Shown here: one piece after another, positions 9,230 to 18,823 of the stretch | Layout of the letters: every line of letters begins with the position of its first letter | Numbering within the stretch: the first letter of the stretch is position 1 | NCBI GenBank assembly: GCA_021739635.1 | Contig: JAIPBH010000015.1 | Location: 1 to 64,000, forward strand | From: Flavobacteriaceae bacterium | GTDB lineage: Bacteria > Bacteroidota > Bacteroidia > Flavobacteriales > Flavobacteriaceae | Reading direction: 5' to 3' | DNA: 64,000 bases | Notes under the pieces: generated by a model | What the model was told of the DNA's origin: nothing | What the model saw: only the letters and a program-made list of their open reading frames with translations | The model's database searches: none | Program-made: the position numbers and the translations under genes

Positions 9230-10078
9230 ATGAAATTTTTCGAAACTAAGCATGAAAGAGATTCTGCCAAATTAACAACGTTAATTACAACTATATTAAT
9301 TTTGTTATTATTTATTGTTGGAGCACCATATATGGACCCACCAATAGAATATGGCGTAGCTGTTAATTTTGGAACATCAGACTTTGGTAAAGGCGATGTT
9401 CAACCATTAAAGCCAATAAAATCAGAACCAAAAGAGATAAATGAACCTTATCAGCCAGAAGTCCCAAAATCAGAACCTTCAAAATCTTCTGAAGCTAAAG
9501 AACAAGTTTTAACTCAAGATGATATAGAAAGTATTACTTTAAAAAAGGAAAAAGAAGCAGAAGCAAAAGCAAAGACAATAGCTGATGCCAAAGCAAAAGC
9601 AGAAGCTGACCGAATTGCCAAGGAAAAACAAATTCAAGAAGATAAAAAAAGAAAGTTAGACGCTTTAATTGGTGGTGTTAGTAAGTCTGATGGAACTGCC
9701 ACAGGTGGAGAAGGAAATGATAATAAAGCAGGAGATAAAGGGCAATTAAATGGAGATCCATATGCGCCTAGTTATTTTGGTGATCCCGGTACAGGAAGTG
9801 GCGGTGTTGGCTATGGCTTAAATGGTAGAGGAAAAGCAACTTATCAAACATTAAAACAAGATTGTAATGAATCTGGAATGGTTATCGTGAAGATTATTGT
9901 AAATAATAGCGGTAACGTCATAGAAGCAGTTCCTGGCTTTAAAGGAACCACCAATACAGCACCTTGTTTGTTAGAACCTGCAAAAAAAATCGCCTTATCA
10001 CATAAATGGCGGCCAGATCCAAATGCTCCATCTAAACAAATTGGCTTCGTAAAAGTTAACTTCACTTTAGGGCAATAA
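9230..10078 (+). CDS. tonB: TonB-like energy transducer
   Basis: The 282-residue protein has a single N-terminal membrane anchor (about residues 15-34), a Pro/Lys/Glu-rich stretch (about 60-95), an Ala/Lys/Glu coiled-coil-like segment (about 98-145), a Gly-rich linker and a C-terminal domain with GMVIVKIIVNNSGNVIEAV that matches the TonB C-terminal fold. The order of parts fits a periplasm-spanning energy transducer for outer-membrane receptors. It directly follows exbB and exbD and ends one base before folC. The long coiled segment also resembles TolA, so a Tol role is possible. Confidence 0.85.
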   Translation: MKFFETKHERDSAKLTTLITTILILLLFIVGAPYMDPPIEYGVAVNFGTSDFGKGDVQPLKPIKSEPKEINEPYQPEVPKSEPSKSSEAKEQVLTQDDIESITLKKEKEAEAKAKTIADAKAKAEADRIAKEKQIQEDKKRKLDALIGGVSKSDGTATGGEGNDNKAGDKGQLNGDPYAPSYFGDPGTGSGGVGYGLNGRGKATYQTLKQDCNESGMVIVKIIVNNSGNVIEAVPGFKGTTNTAPCLLEPAKKIALSHKWRPDPNAPSKQIGFVKVNFTLGQ

Positions 10079-10079
10079 C

Positions 10080-11297
10080 ATGACCTATCAAGATACTTTA
10101 AATTGGATGTTTTCTCAGCTCCCAATGTATCAAAAAATTGGTAAAGCTGCTTTTAAAAAGGACTTGTCTAATACCATAAAATTAGTTGAAAATTTAGGGC
10201 ATCCTGAAAAATCTTTTAAATCAATTCACGTTGCAGGAACCAATGGAAAAGGTTCTACTAGCCATATGTTGGCTTCTATTTTACAAGAAGCTGGTTATAA
10301 AGTTGGTTTATATACATCGCCACATTTAAAAGACTTTAGAGAACGAATAAAAATTAATGGACGCGTTGTAAGTAAACAATTTGTTGTTGGTTTTATAAAA
10401 CGTAATAAATCGTTTTTTGAGGCCAACCAATTATCCTTTTTTGAGATGACCGTAGGAATGGCTTTTGATTATTTCTCAAAAGAAAAAGTTGATATAGCTG
10501 TTATTGAAGTTGGACTTGGCGGACGTTTAGATTCTACAAACATTATCACACCAATAGTTTCTGTAATAACCAACATAGGGTTAGATCATACACAGTTTTT
10601 AGGTGATACTCTAGAATTAATTGCTTTAGAAAAAGGAGGCATTATAAAACCTCATATTCCAGTTGTTATAGGAGAGACACAAATAGCAACAGAGCCTGTT
10701 TTTAAAGGGATAGCTAAAAAAAGTAATTCAAAAATTGTTTTCGCTGATAAAGAATTAGTTCAACTTTATGAAAGTGATTTAAAAGGAGTTTATCAATCAA
10801 AAAATATCATAACTGTATTGCAAACTATAAATGAGATACCATTTAGTGATTATAAAATTTCTAAGAAGCATATAAAAAATGGACTCTTAAATGTTGTAAA
10901 AAATACAGGTTTAATGGGACGATGGCAGCAATTACATGCAAATCCAAAAGTGATTTGCGACACCGGTCATAACAAAGAAGGCTTAACGTATGTTATGAAT
11001 CAGATTTCAAATGAAGAATTTGAAACTCTGCATATCGTTTTTGGAGTTGTAAATGACAAAGATATAAGTGCCATTATTCATTTATTACCTAAAGATGCTA
11101 AATATTATTTCTGCAAACCAAATATTCCACGTGGCTTAGATGTTAATGAATTAAAAAATGTCATGGCTACTTTTGACATACATGGAAATGTTTATAATTC
11201 TGTGAATGAGGCATATAAAACAGCTTTAAAACAAGCTAAAAGCAACGACTTTATATTTATAGGCGGAAGTACTTTTGTAGTAGCAGAAATAATTTAA
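10080..11297 (+). CDS. folC: Folylpolyglutamate synthase / dihydrofolate synthase
   Basis: FolC adds glutamate to dihydropteroate and to tetrahydrofolates with ATP. The Mur-ligase family P-loop HVAGTNGKGSTSHML (about residues 50-64) is clear, followed by YTSPHLKDFRERI and EVGLGGRLDSTNI, both typical of FolC. At 405 residues it is full length. It begins one base after the tonB stop and so is probably translated from the same message, although the link to TonB function is positional only. Confidence 0.94.
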   Translation: MTYQDTLNWMFSQLPMYQKIGKAAFKKDLSNTIKLVENLGHPEKSFKSIHVAGTNGKGSTSHMLASILQEAGYKVGLYTSPHLKDFRERIKINGRVVSKQFVVGFIKRNKSFFEANQLSFFEMTVGMAFDYFSKEKVDIAVIEVGLGGRLDSTNIITPIVSVITNIGLDHTQFLGDTLELIALEKGGIIKPHIPVVIGETQIATEPVFKGIAKKSNSKIVFADKELVQLYESDLKGVYQSKNIITVLQTINEIPFSDYKISKKHIKNGLLNVVKNTGLMGRWQQLHANPKVICDTGHNKEGLTYVMNQISNEEFETLHIVFGVVNDKDISAIIHLLPKDAKYYFCKPNIPRGLDVNELKNVMATFDIHGNVYNSVNEAYKTALKQAKSNDFIFIGGSTFVVAEII

Positions 11298-11315
11298 TTT
11301 TTTATTTAAAAAGTT

Positions 11316-11345
11316 TTTGCGAATTAAAAATCTAGAGTATATTTG
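11316..11345 (+). promoter_or_regulatory. Promoter of the valine tRNA genes
   Basis: TTTG at 11316-11319 and TATATTTG at 11338-11345, with 18 bases between them, match the Bacteroidota -33/-7 consensus (TTTG and TAnnTTTG). The predicted start lies a few bases before the first tRNA at 11360. This is the best-formed promoter in the window. Confidence 0.8.
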
Positions 11346-11359
11346 CAATCCAATTACAA

Positions 11360-11434
11360 GGGCAATTAGCTCAGTTGGTTCAGAGCATCTCGTTTACACC
11401 GAGAGGGTCGGGGGTTCGAATCCCTCATTGCCCA
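11360..11434 (+). tRNA. tRNA-Val (anticodon TAC)
   Basis: The cloverleaf is complete: acceptor GGGCAAT / ATTGCCC, D stem GCTC / GAGC, anticodon stem TCTCG / CGAGA around loop TTTACAC giving anticodon TAC, T stem with loop TTCGAAT, discriminator A. CCA is not encoded. It decodes GTN valine codons. Confidence 0.96.
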
Positions 11435-11435
11435 C

Positions 11436-11470
11436 AAAATCCTAAGGTATTTTTACTTTAGGATTTTTTT
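11436..11470 (+). terminator. Terminator between the two tRNA genes
   Basis: The arms AAAATCCTAAGGTA and TACTTTAGGATTTT (11436-11449 and 11454-11467) close a four-T loop and lead into a T run. Its place directly after the first tRNA suggests that the second tRNA is made by read-through or from its own promoter. Confidence 0.85.
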
Positions 11471-11489
11471 ATTTTAAATATTTTTTAAA

Positions 11490-11564
11490 GGGTCATTAAC
11501 TCAGTTGGTTCAGAGTGTCACGTCGACAACGTGGAAGTCACTGGTTCGAATCCAGTATGACCCA
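11490..11564 (+). tRNA. tRNA-Val (anticodon GAC) with unusual C33
   Basis: Acceptor GGGTCAT / ATGACCC, D stem ACTC / GAGT, anticodon stem TCACG / CGTGG, T stem ACTGG / CCAGT and discriminator A form a complete cloverleaf. The anticodon loop TCGACAA places GAC at 11525-11527, so it reads GTC and GTT valine codons. Position 33, almost always T, is C here (11524). The gene is otherwise a close relative in layout of the tRNA-Val just upstream. Confidence 0.88.
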
Positions 11565-11565
11565 C

Positions 11566-11597
11566 AAAAAGCCTAAAGTTTCTACTTTAGGCTTTTT
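11566..11597. terminator. Bidirectional terminator between tRNA-Val and murF
   Basis: AAAAAGCCTAAAGT and ACTTTAGGCTTTTT form a near-perfect hairpin with A and T tracts on both sides. It can end the tRNA transcript on the plus strand and the convergent murF transcript on the minus strand; it ends only five bases from the murF stop. Confidence 0.88.
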
Positions 11598-11601
11598 GTG
11601 G

Positions 11602-12882
11602 TTATGATAACTCCAAAACCCGCTCCAGAGCCATCCCTCTTGAGCCTTTAATAAGAAGCGTTGCAAATTCTAATTGTGACAGGTTATAGTTATTTTTAAA
11701 ATCTTCAAAAGATTCAAAAACTTCAATCTTAGGCGAAAGAATTTTGGTTTTGTGAAAATTGGTACCAATCAAAATAATTCTATCTAAAAGTAGCGTAGAA
11801 GCTAAATCAACGATGTTTTGATGTTCTTTTTCAGCATCTTGTCCTAATTCAAACATATCACCCAAAATGGCGACTTTTATTTTATCATTTAGCTTTTCAA
11901 AATTCAACAAGGCAGCTCGCATACTGGTTGGGTTGGCGTTATAAGCATCTAAAATAATTTTATTTGACAATTTTTCTATAACCTGTGACCTATTGTTGTT
12001 AGGGATATAAGTTTCTATGGTTGCCTTAATATCGTTGTCTTCAACTTTAAAATAATTTGCAATAGCTATGGCTGCTGCAATATTGCTAAAGTTGTATTCG
12101 CCAATTAACTGGCTGTTAATGGTTAAGTTGTTGTAGCGTGCTTTTACATGAGGTTGTGCTTCAATAAATTCAATTTTCACATTGGCATTAGAGTCATTTC
12201 CAAAGGAAAATATATTGGCTTGTTTTGTTTTTTCAACTTGAATAGGGTCATTAGCATTTACAAAAATGGTTTTATTATTTTTTATAAGGAAATCATACAT
12301 TTCGCTCTTTCCTTTAATAACGCCTTCAACGCTTCCAAAACCTTCTAAATGTGCTTTTCCAAAATTGGTTATCAATCCATAATCTGGTTTGGCAATATGG
12401 CATAAAAATTCAATTTCTTTTTGGTGGTTCGCACCCATTTCAACAATACCCATTTTGGTATATTTTTTCATGGAAAGTAATGTTAACGGTACTCCAATAT
12501 GGTTGTTTAAGTTGCTAACAGTGGCTGTTGTATTAAATTTTTGAGATAAAACAGCATTTATAAGTTCTTTAGTGGTTGTTTTGCCGTTACTTCCTGTTAA
12601 TGCTATGATTGGAACTTTTAAATAGTCTCTGTGAAATGTTGCTAGTTGCTGAAGGGTTTCTAGTACATTATTAACTAGTATGGTAGATGGAGAATTATTA
12701 AATGCTTTCTCATCAATAATAGCATATTTAGCACCTTGGTTAAGTGCCTGTTCAGCATATGCATTGCCATTAAAATTATCACCTTTTAAGGCAAAAAACA
12801 TATCGCCTTGTTTAATTTTTCTAGTATCTGTTGATAGCGATGTGCATTCTAGAAAAAGAGCGTGCAGTTTATTTATTTCCAT
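11602..12882 (-). CDS. murF: UDP-N-acetylmuramoyl-tripeptide--D-alanyl-D-alanine ligase
   Basis: MurF adds D-Ala-D-Ala to the UDP-MurNAc-tripeptide in cytoplasmic peptidoglycan precursor synthesis. The P-loop LTGSNGKTTTKELI (about residues 94-107), the NNHIGVPLTLL segment and EMGANHQKEIEFL are characteristic of MurF. The N-terminal part includes DTRKIKQGDMFFALKGDNFNG, the substrate-binding domain. At 426 residues it is full length. It is transcribed on the same strand as gldJ, but a strong terminator stands between them, so murF likely has its own promoter or relies on read-through. Confidence 0.95.
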   Translation of the reverse strand: MEINKLHALFLECTSLSTDTRKIKQGDMFFALKGDNFNGNAYAEQALNQGAKYAIIDEKAFNNSPSTILVNNVLETLQQLATFHRDYLKVPIIALTGSNGKTTTKELINAVLSQKFNTTATVSNLNNHIGVPLTLLSMKKYTKMGIVEMGANHQKEIEFLCHIAKPDYGLITNFGKAHLEGFGSVEGVIKGKSEMYDFLIKNNKTIFVNANDPIQVEKTKQANIFSFGNDSNANVKIEFIEAQPHVKARYNNLTINSQLIGEYNFSNIAAAIAIANYFKVEDNDIKATIETYIPNNNRSQVIEKLSNKIILDAYNANPTSMRAALLNFEKLNDKIKVAILGDMFELGQDAEKEHQNIVDLASTLLLDRIILIGTNFHKTKILSPKIEVFESFEDFKNNYNLSQLEFATLLIKGSRGMALERVLELS

Positions 12883-12895
12883 AAATTAAAAGTAT

Positions 12896-12929
12896 AAAAA
12901 AAGTCCTAACAATTGCTAGGACTTTTTTT
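12896..12929 (-). terminator. Terminator downstream of gldJ
   Basis: AAAAAAAGTCCTA and TAGGACTTTTTTT flank a short loop, forming a 13-base stem with T tracts in both directions. It lies 20 bases after the gldJ stop on the minus strand and 14 bases before the murF start. Confidence 0.88.
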
Positions 12930-12949
12930 ATAATATTTAAGAATTTATA

Positions 12950-14641
12950 TTAACTCTTAGTTTTGTTTTTTGCTTTAGATTTTGAACCTACTCTAGACAT
13001 AGCACATCTAAATCCAATATAATCGGTAGCCATATCTTGCGGGAAATAACGTCTTTGAGCTGGATCTAACCAATATTCTCTGTCTTTCCAAGAGCCACCT
13101 TTGTAAACTCTAACTTCATCATTTATTAAAGATGTTCTGTTATTAGTTTTGTCATATTCTCTGATAAGATTTCCTAATGAATCTTTGGTAACAGAGTGTC
13201 TAGGAGAGTTGTACATTAAATCCTTAGTTTCTGTAGGATTGCTATCTGTTTCTTCATCATCACCAAAACTTTGATCAAATCTTCTTGATGAGCGTTTATC
13301 ACCATCTCTAAAGTTTATTTCATTGCTTCTATCAAAGTTAGTTCTTAAATAAGTTTCATTTTCATCAACAGGAACTTGGTAAATTTCACCAGGTAAATTT
13401 CTTGCTATTACTTTACCATTTGATAAGGTATCATATACAATGTCTTCTGGAGTTATAACTTTAACTGTTCCATCGTCATTTAATGCGTTTTTAGTATAAA
13501 CGTTTCCGCGATAATAGTTAAAATCGTTAAATTCATTATCAACTATTGGTCTGTAAACATCTGCAACCCATTCAGCAACGTTTCCAGCCATGTCGTATAA
13601 ACCATAATCATTAGGTTCGTATGATTTTACTTTATTTGTAATATCAGCACCATCATCAGACCAGCCAGCTATTCCACCGTAGTCACCATTTCCTTGTTTA
13701 AAGTTAGCCATTTGATCACCTCTAACTTTTCTTTGATCAGAACGTGTGTATTGTCCATCCCAAGGATATTTTTTACGACCACGATATAAATTGTAGCTAC
13801 GTATTTCAGAAAGTCCTAATGCTGCATATTCCCATTCAGTCTCTGTTGGTAGTCTGTATTTTGGTGTAATGATTCCAGTTTCACGAGTGGCATAAATATT
13901 ACTTTCATTACCATCAGCATCAACTTGAACATTTCTTCTGTTACGGCCTTCGGCATTGATAACTTCTTCATTACCTCCATAAGTTAATGTTGGAGCATTG
14001 ATATAGGTATCTGTATTGAAAGTTGATTCAGCATTTACATCAGTAATTTTTGCGTCTCTTTTTATATAACCAGCGTTTTCTAAATTAACTTCATTAACTC
14101 TGTCTGTTCTCCAATTTGCAAATTCAACGGCTTGAATCCAGCTAACGCCAACCACAGGATATTCAGCATATCCAGGATGACGTAAATAATTTTCAGTCAT
14201 AACTTCATTATAACCTAGTCTGTTTCTCCAAACAAGTGTATCAGGTAAAGCGCCATGGTAAATAGCTCTAAAATTTTCATCTGATGGAGGGTAAACTCTT
14301 TTAATCCAATCTAAATACTCAAGATACATCATGTTGGTTACTTCAGTTTCATCCATATAAAATGACTGAACATGTTGCTGCGTTGGAGTGTTATTCCAAT
14401 CATGCATCACATCATCTTGAACACGTCCTTTTGTAAAGGTTCCTCCTTCAACAAAAACTAAACCTGGAGAAGTTTCCTGTTCTTGAAAATTTGTATTGTA
14501 TTGAAAACCACCTTCGCGGTTGTTTATTTGCCATCCGGTTGCTCTAGAACTGTTTTTAGAACTAGAAGATTTTTTACAACCAACTGTGGCTAAAGATAAC
14601 GTCAAAACTAATAAAGTCTTGAATGCTAATACTCTTTTCAT
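12950..14641 (-). CDS. gldJ: Gliding motility / type IX secretion lipoprotein GldJ
   Basis: GldJ is an outer-membrane lipoprotein needed for gliding and type IX secretion in Flavobacteriia. The mature protein is a formylglycine-generating-enzyme-like (SUMF1/C-lectin) domain: GGTFTKGRVQDD, FYMDETEVTNMMYLEYL, PVVGVSWIQAVEFANWRT, LPTETEWEYAALG, NDYGLYDMAGNVAEWV, YKGGSWKDREYW and IGFRCAMS are all present, with a large insert. I choose the ATG at 14641 because it gives a compact lipoprotein signal (MKRVLAFK, then a hydrophobic core, then Cys22). The open frame continues upstream to 14701 and another ATG is at 14647. It is divergent from porU, a conserved arrangement in this family. Confidence 0.94.
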   Translation of the reverse strand: MKRVLAFKTLLVLTLSLATVGCKKSSSSKNSSRATGWQINNREGGFQYNTNFQEQETSPGLVFVEGGTFTKGRVQDDVMHDWNNTPTQQHVQSFYMDETEVTNMMYLEYLDWIKRVYPPSDENFRAIYHGALPDTLVWRNRLGYNEVMTENYLRHPGYAEYPVVGVSWIQAVEFANWRTDRVNEVNLENAGYIKRDAKITDVNAESTFNTDTYINAPTLTYGGNEEVINAEGRNRRNVQVDADGNESNIYATRETGIITPKYRLPTETEWEYAALGLSEIRSYNLYRGRKKYPWDGQYTRSDQRKVRGDQMANFKQGNGDYGGIAGWSDDGADITNKVKSYEPNDYGLYDMAGNVAEWVADVYRPIVDNEFNDFNYYRGNVYTKNALNDDGTVKVITPEDIVYDTLSNGKVIARNLPGEIYQVPVDENETYLRTNFDRSNEINFRDGDKRSSRRFDQSFGDDEETDSNPTETKDLMYNSPRHSVTKDSLGNLIREYDKTNNRTSLINDEVRVYKGGSWKDREYWLDPAQRRYFPQDMATDYIGFRCAMSRVGSKSKAKNKTKS

Positions 14642-14837
14642 ATCCATATGTTTAAGTAAGCTAATAATTTTTGGTGGTGCAATATAAGAATTAAACCTCA
14701 CAATGCAAGCGATTTTTCATATTTTTATTAAAAAAAAGTGTATTTCACCTTGTTTTTTTAACATTACACCGATGTTTTTAATGATTTTTGCTATTGTTTT
14801 GTATTGTAATAACGCTTATTTTACTGAAATATTATTG

Positions 14838-14845
14838 TATTTTTG
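14838..14845 (+). promoter_or_regulatory. Possible promoter -7 box upstream of porU
   Basis: TATTTTTG matches TAnnTTTG. It would give an untranslated leader of about 60 bases before the porU ATG at 14911. The -33 part (TTTTAC near 14818) is weak. No comparable box was seen for gldJ on the other strand. Confidence 0.45.
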
Positions 14846-14910
14846 AATCGTTATTAAAATTTGTATTTTTTTTAGATAATAACAACTAATATATAACGTT
14901 TATCTAAACA

Positions 14911-17900
14911 ATGAAAAAGAAATTTACGCTATTTGCTTTTTTTATAACGTCTTTTATATTCTCTCAACAAAGAATATACACTATTGATTGGTCTGATTTC
15001 AAAACTTTATCTGTAGGAGATTTTTCTATTCAAATACCATCATTTAACAATGATAATTTTAGTTTTGATTTAGATGAAGGATTATTATTTGTAGCGCAAT
15101 GGAAGATAGCTGGTTTCATCGATGAGTCTAATGTTACCTTGTCAAATGTGTCGTATTCTAATATTTCTAAAAGTGATTTAAAAGATTTAGATGTAAACAA
15201 AATTCCTAAAAAGTTACAGTTTCAATTAAAGAACTCAAAAGCAAGAAATGACCAGTTTGCTTATTTTCAATTATCACCTATAATTAGTGATGGAACAGAA
15301 GGATTTAAAAAAGTAACATCATTTACTGTAAATTACAATACAAAAGGAACTAATTCTACAGTATCAAATAAGGTTGGTAAGGTAAAGCAAATTACTAATT
15401 CTGTTTTAAATTCTGGAGAATGGTATAAATTTTATGTAGATACTACGGGTGTTTTTAAGATAACTAGAAGTTTTTTACAACAATTAGGAGTAAATGTTAA
15501 TAATGTGGATCCTAGAAATATAAAAATTTTTGGTAATGGTGGAGATATGATTCCTTATTCTAATGCAATTTTATATCCTTTAGATATTCAAGAAAATGCT
15601 ATTAAAATTGTTGGAGAGGAAGATGGTGTTTTTAATAATGACGATTACATTTTGTTTTATGGTGTTGGGCCAAAAGGTTATCAAGCCGAAAGTAATACCA
15701 ATATAAATTGCTATACTGATAAAACATATTACTTTATTAATATAGGTTCTGGAGTAGGAAAACGTATTCAAGCTTTTTCTCAACCAAATGGTACTATTGA
15801 TACGAATATTAATACCTACCAAGAGTATCAGTTTCATGAAAAAGATGATTACAATATAGCTTCTTTAGGCAGACGTTGGTTTGGAGATAGATTTGATATT
15901 GAAAACAATAAAACGTTTCAGTTCGATTTTCCAGGGTTAGTTACCACAGATCCTATAAAATTAAAAGTTTATGTGGCTTCTGTTTCTTCCTCTCAAACGT
16001 CAATGCAATTAAATGTTAATGGAAATTCTGTTAGTACATTTTCGCTTTCTGCAGCAACGTCACCGCTTGTAGCAACAGAAGCATCATATTCGGGAAATGT
16101 TAATGTGAATGCTTCAACTATTTCAGTGAATCTAAACTTTAATAATTCTGGAAATCCTAGCGCATTAGCATATTTAGATTATATTTCTGTTGAAGCTACT
16201 CGAACTTTAAATTTTTTAGGAAAACAATTTCAATTTAAAAATAATGCAACCGCATTAACTTCTGGAATAGCGCAATATGCCATAACAAACGCTTCTCAAA
16301 TTTCTGAAATTTGGGATGTAACAGATATTTTTAATGTCACTAATTTTCAGAATTCAGAGAATCAAGCAAACCTTACGTTTACATCTTCACTTGGAACATT
16401 AAAAAATTATGTCGCAGTTACGCCATCAGATTATTTTGAACCAAAAAGAGAATCAGCTACTACAATTAGTAATCAAAACATTAAAGGCACTATTTTTTTA
16501 AATAATCAAGGTCAGTTTCAAGACGTAGATTATATAATTGTTGCACCAAATAATATGATAAGTGAGGCTGAACGATTAGCAGAAATTGATAGAAATCAAT
16601 ATAATTTAAATGTAAAGGTTGTTGGGTTAAATGAAATTTATAATGAATTTAGTTCTGGTAATCAAGATGTTGGAGCTATTAGAAATTTAATTAAATATGT
16701 CTATGAAAACGCTAGTACACCAGAAAAGCAAATTAAATATGTTTGTTTGTTTGGCGACGGCTCTTTTGATTATAAAAACAGAACTCCAAATAACACCAAC
16801 ATCGTTCCTTCTTGGCATGCTTATAACAGCTTTAGTTATACAAATTCGTATGTTTCTGATGATTTTTATGGAATGATGGATACTAATGAAGGAGCCATGG
16901 CAAATAGTGATAAATTAGATATTGCTGTTGGAAGGATTCTTGCTGATACTCCAATACGAGCAAAGGAATTGGTTGATAAAATTGCCTCTTACTATGCTAA
17001 AGAATCTTACGGTAGTTGGAGAAATAATGTAGTAGTGGTTTCTGATGATGTTGATAAAGATTGGGAAGGCATATTACAACAAACAACTGATAATATTGCT
17101 AATTTAATTACCCAATCAAAACCTTTTATGAATGTGGTTAAAATACATTCAGATTCTTATAAACAAGAGTCATCTTCAGGAGGCAACACCTATCCTCAAG
17201 TAACTGAGGCTATGGTAAATGCTATTGATAACGGAACATTAGTAATTAATTATTTTGGACATGGTGGTGAAGACGGTTTGGCTGGTGAACGCATACTCTT
17301 AAAACCAAATATTCTAGATTTAAGAAATTATTTTAAATTGAATTGTTTTGTTACTGTAACTTGCGAATTTACAAGATTTGATAATCCGTTAAGGCAGACA
17401 GCTGGAGAGTTTGATTACTGGAATAAAGATGCAGGAGCCATTGGATTAATCACGACAACAAGACAAATTTTTGTAACTACGGGTATTTCATTTAATAATG
17501 AGTTAGGCAAGTACTTATTTTCTTATAATCCAAACGATTCATATTCAGACTATGAATATCCTTCCATGGCAGAAGCGTTAAGACTTACAAAAATTGATCC
17601 GGCTATTTCTGGAATTAGTCAGCGTCGTTTGGTATTTTTTATTGGAGATCCTGCTATGAAATTGGCATTTCCAAAACCAAATGTAAGACTTACAAAAATT
17701 AATGACATTCCTATAAGTCAATCTACAGACACTTTAAAAGCTTTAAGCTACATTAAGCTCGCAGGCGAAGTAACTGATCTTTCTGGAAATATACTAACCA
17801 ACTATAATGGAGCATTATCTACCACAATTTATGATAAAGAAATAAGCAGACAAACTTTAGCTAATGATGGTACAAGGTTAAACGGACAGCTTGTTAAACT

Positions 17901-18789
17901 TAATTTTACTACACTTGGAGAAATTATTTTTAGAGGTCAGGCAACAGTAACTAATGGCTTATTTGAATTTGATTTTGTGGTTCCAAAAGATATTGGTATA
18001 CCAGTTGGCTTTGGAAAAGTAAGTTTTTATGCTAAAAACGGTGCTGCTTTAGAAGATCAAACAGGCTCAAGTATTAATACAGTTAAAATAGGAGGAGTTA
18101 ATGAAAATGCTCCTACAGATGATGTTGGTCCAATTATAATGCTTTATATGAATGACGAAAGTTTTGTTTCAGGTGGAATTACAAATGAATCTCCAACATT
18201 ACTTGTAAAATTAGAAGATTTGAACGGTATAAATACAGCCAGCGGCATCGGTCATGATATTGTAGCAATACTTGATGGCGATGAAACAAATCCCTTTATT
18301 TTAAATGATTATTATCAAACAGAATTAGATAATTATCAAAAAGGAACGTTGAGTTATCCTTTTAGAAATTTAGCACCAGGACTTCACACCTTAACAATAA
18401 AAGCATGGGATGTTTATAATAATTCTTCAACTGCCGAAATTCAATTTATTGTATATGATCAAAATCAAGAATTAGTCATAAATAATGTGCTTAATTACCC
18501 AAATCCTTTTGTAAATTACACAGAATTTTGGTTTAATCACAATAGTTCAGAGTCTTTAGACGTTTCTATTCAAATATTCACTGTATCAGGAAAATTGGTA
18601 AGAACTTTAAATGGACAAACTTCTGGAGGAATTTACAATACAAGTTCCCTTTCCAGAGATATTGTTTGGGATGGAAGAGATGACTTTGGTGATAAAATAG
18701 GAAAAGGAGTCTATATTTATAAATTAACTGTTAGGTCGCCACTTTTAAATAAAAAAGTTGAAAAAATTGAGAAACTTGTTATACTGTAA
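14911..18789 (+). CDS. porU: Type IX secretion system sortase PorU
   Basis: PorU is the surface cysteine protease that removes the C-terminal signal of type IX cargo and attaches it to the lipid anchor. The 1292-residue protein has a signal peptide (MKKKFTLFAFFITSFIFSQ), a long N-terminal region, and a gingipain-like C25 peptidase domain with VCLFGDGSFDYKN, the catalytic His784 in NYFGHGGEDGL and the catalytic Cys818 in VTVTCEFTR. The end (about 1190-1292) has an FlgD-like/Por sorting fold with YPNPFVNYTEFWF. Length and context (gldJ divergent upstream, porV 34 bases downstream) match the family. Confidence 0.96.
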   Translation: MKKKFTLFAFFITSFIFSQQRIYTIDWSDFKTLSVGDFSIQIPSFNNDNFSFDLDEGLLFVAQWKIAGFIDESNVTLSNVSYSNISKSDLKDLDVNKIPKKLQFQLKNSKARNDQFAYFQLSPIISDGTEGFKKVTSFTVNYNTKGTNSTVSNKVGKVKQITNSVLNSGEWYKFYVDTTGVFKITRSFLQQLGVNVNNVDPRNIKIFGNGGDMIPYSNAILYPLDIQENAIKIVGEEDGVFNNDDYILFYGVGPKGYQAESNTNINCYTDKTYYFINIGSGVGKRIQAFSQPNGTIDTNINTYQEYQFHEKDDYNIASLGRRWFGDRFDIENNKTFQFDFPGLVTTDPIKLKVYVASVSSSQTSMQLNVNGNSVSTFSLSAATSPLVATEASYSGNVNVNASTISVNLNFNNSGNPSALAYLDYISVEATRTLNFLGKQFQFKNNATALTSGIAQYAITNASQISEIWDVTDIFNVTNFQNSENQANLTFTSSLGTLKNYVAVTPSDYFEPKRESATTISNQNIKGTIFLNNQGQFQDVDYIIVAPNNMISEAERLAEIDRNQYNLNVKVVGLNEIYNEFSSGNQDVGAIRNLIKYVYENASTPEKQIKYVCLFGDGSFDYKNRTPNNTNIVPSWHAYNSFSYTNSYVSDDFYGMMDTNEGAMANSDKLDIAVGRILADTPIRAKELVDKIASYYAKESYGSWRNNVVVVSDDVDKDWEGILQQTTDNIANLITQSKPFMNVVKIHSDSYKQESSSGGNTYPQVTEAMVNAIDNGTLVINYFGHGGEDGLAGERILLKPNILDLRNYFKLNCFVTVTCEFTRFDNPLRQTAGEFDYWNKDAGAIGLITTTRQIFVTTGISFNNELGKYLFSYNPNDSYSDYEYPSMAEALRLTKIDPAISGISQRRLVFFIGDPAMKLAFPKPNVRLTKINDIPISQSTDTLKALSYIKLAGEVTDLSGNILTNYNGALSTTIYDKEISRQTLANDGTRLNGQLVKLNFTTLGEIIFRGQATVTNGLFEFDFVVPKDIGIPVGFGKVSFYAKNGAALEDQTGSSINTVKIGGVNENAPTDDVGPIIMLYMNDESFVSGGITNESPTLLVKLEDLNGINTASGIGHDIVAILDGDETNPFILNDYYQTELDNYQKGTLSYPFRNLAPGLHTLTIKAWDVYNNSSTAEIQFIVYDQNQELVINNVLNYPNPFVNYTEFWFNHNSSESLDVSIQIFTVSGKLVRTLNGQTSGGIYNTSSLSRDIVWDGRDDFGDKIGKGVYIYKLTVRSPLLNKKVEKIEKLVIL

Positions 18790-18797
18790 TAAAAATT

Positions 18798-18805
18798 TAT
18801 ATTTG
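18798..18805 (+). promoter_or_regulatory. Possible internal promoter -7 box before porV
   Basis: TATATTTG matches TAnnTTTG and stands 18 bases before the porV ATG, between porU and porV. It could let porV be expressed more strongly than porU. No clear -33 box was found because that region is the porU 3' end. Confidence 0.4.
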
Positions 18806-18823
18806 TTAAATTAAATCATTTAA

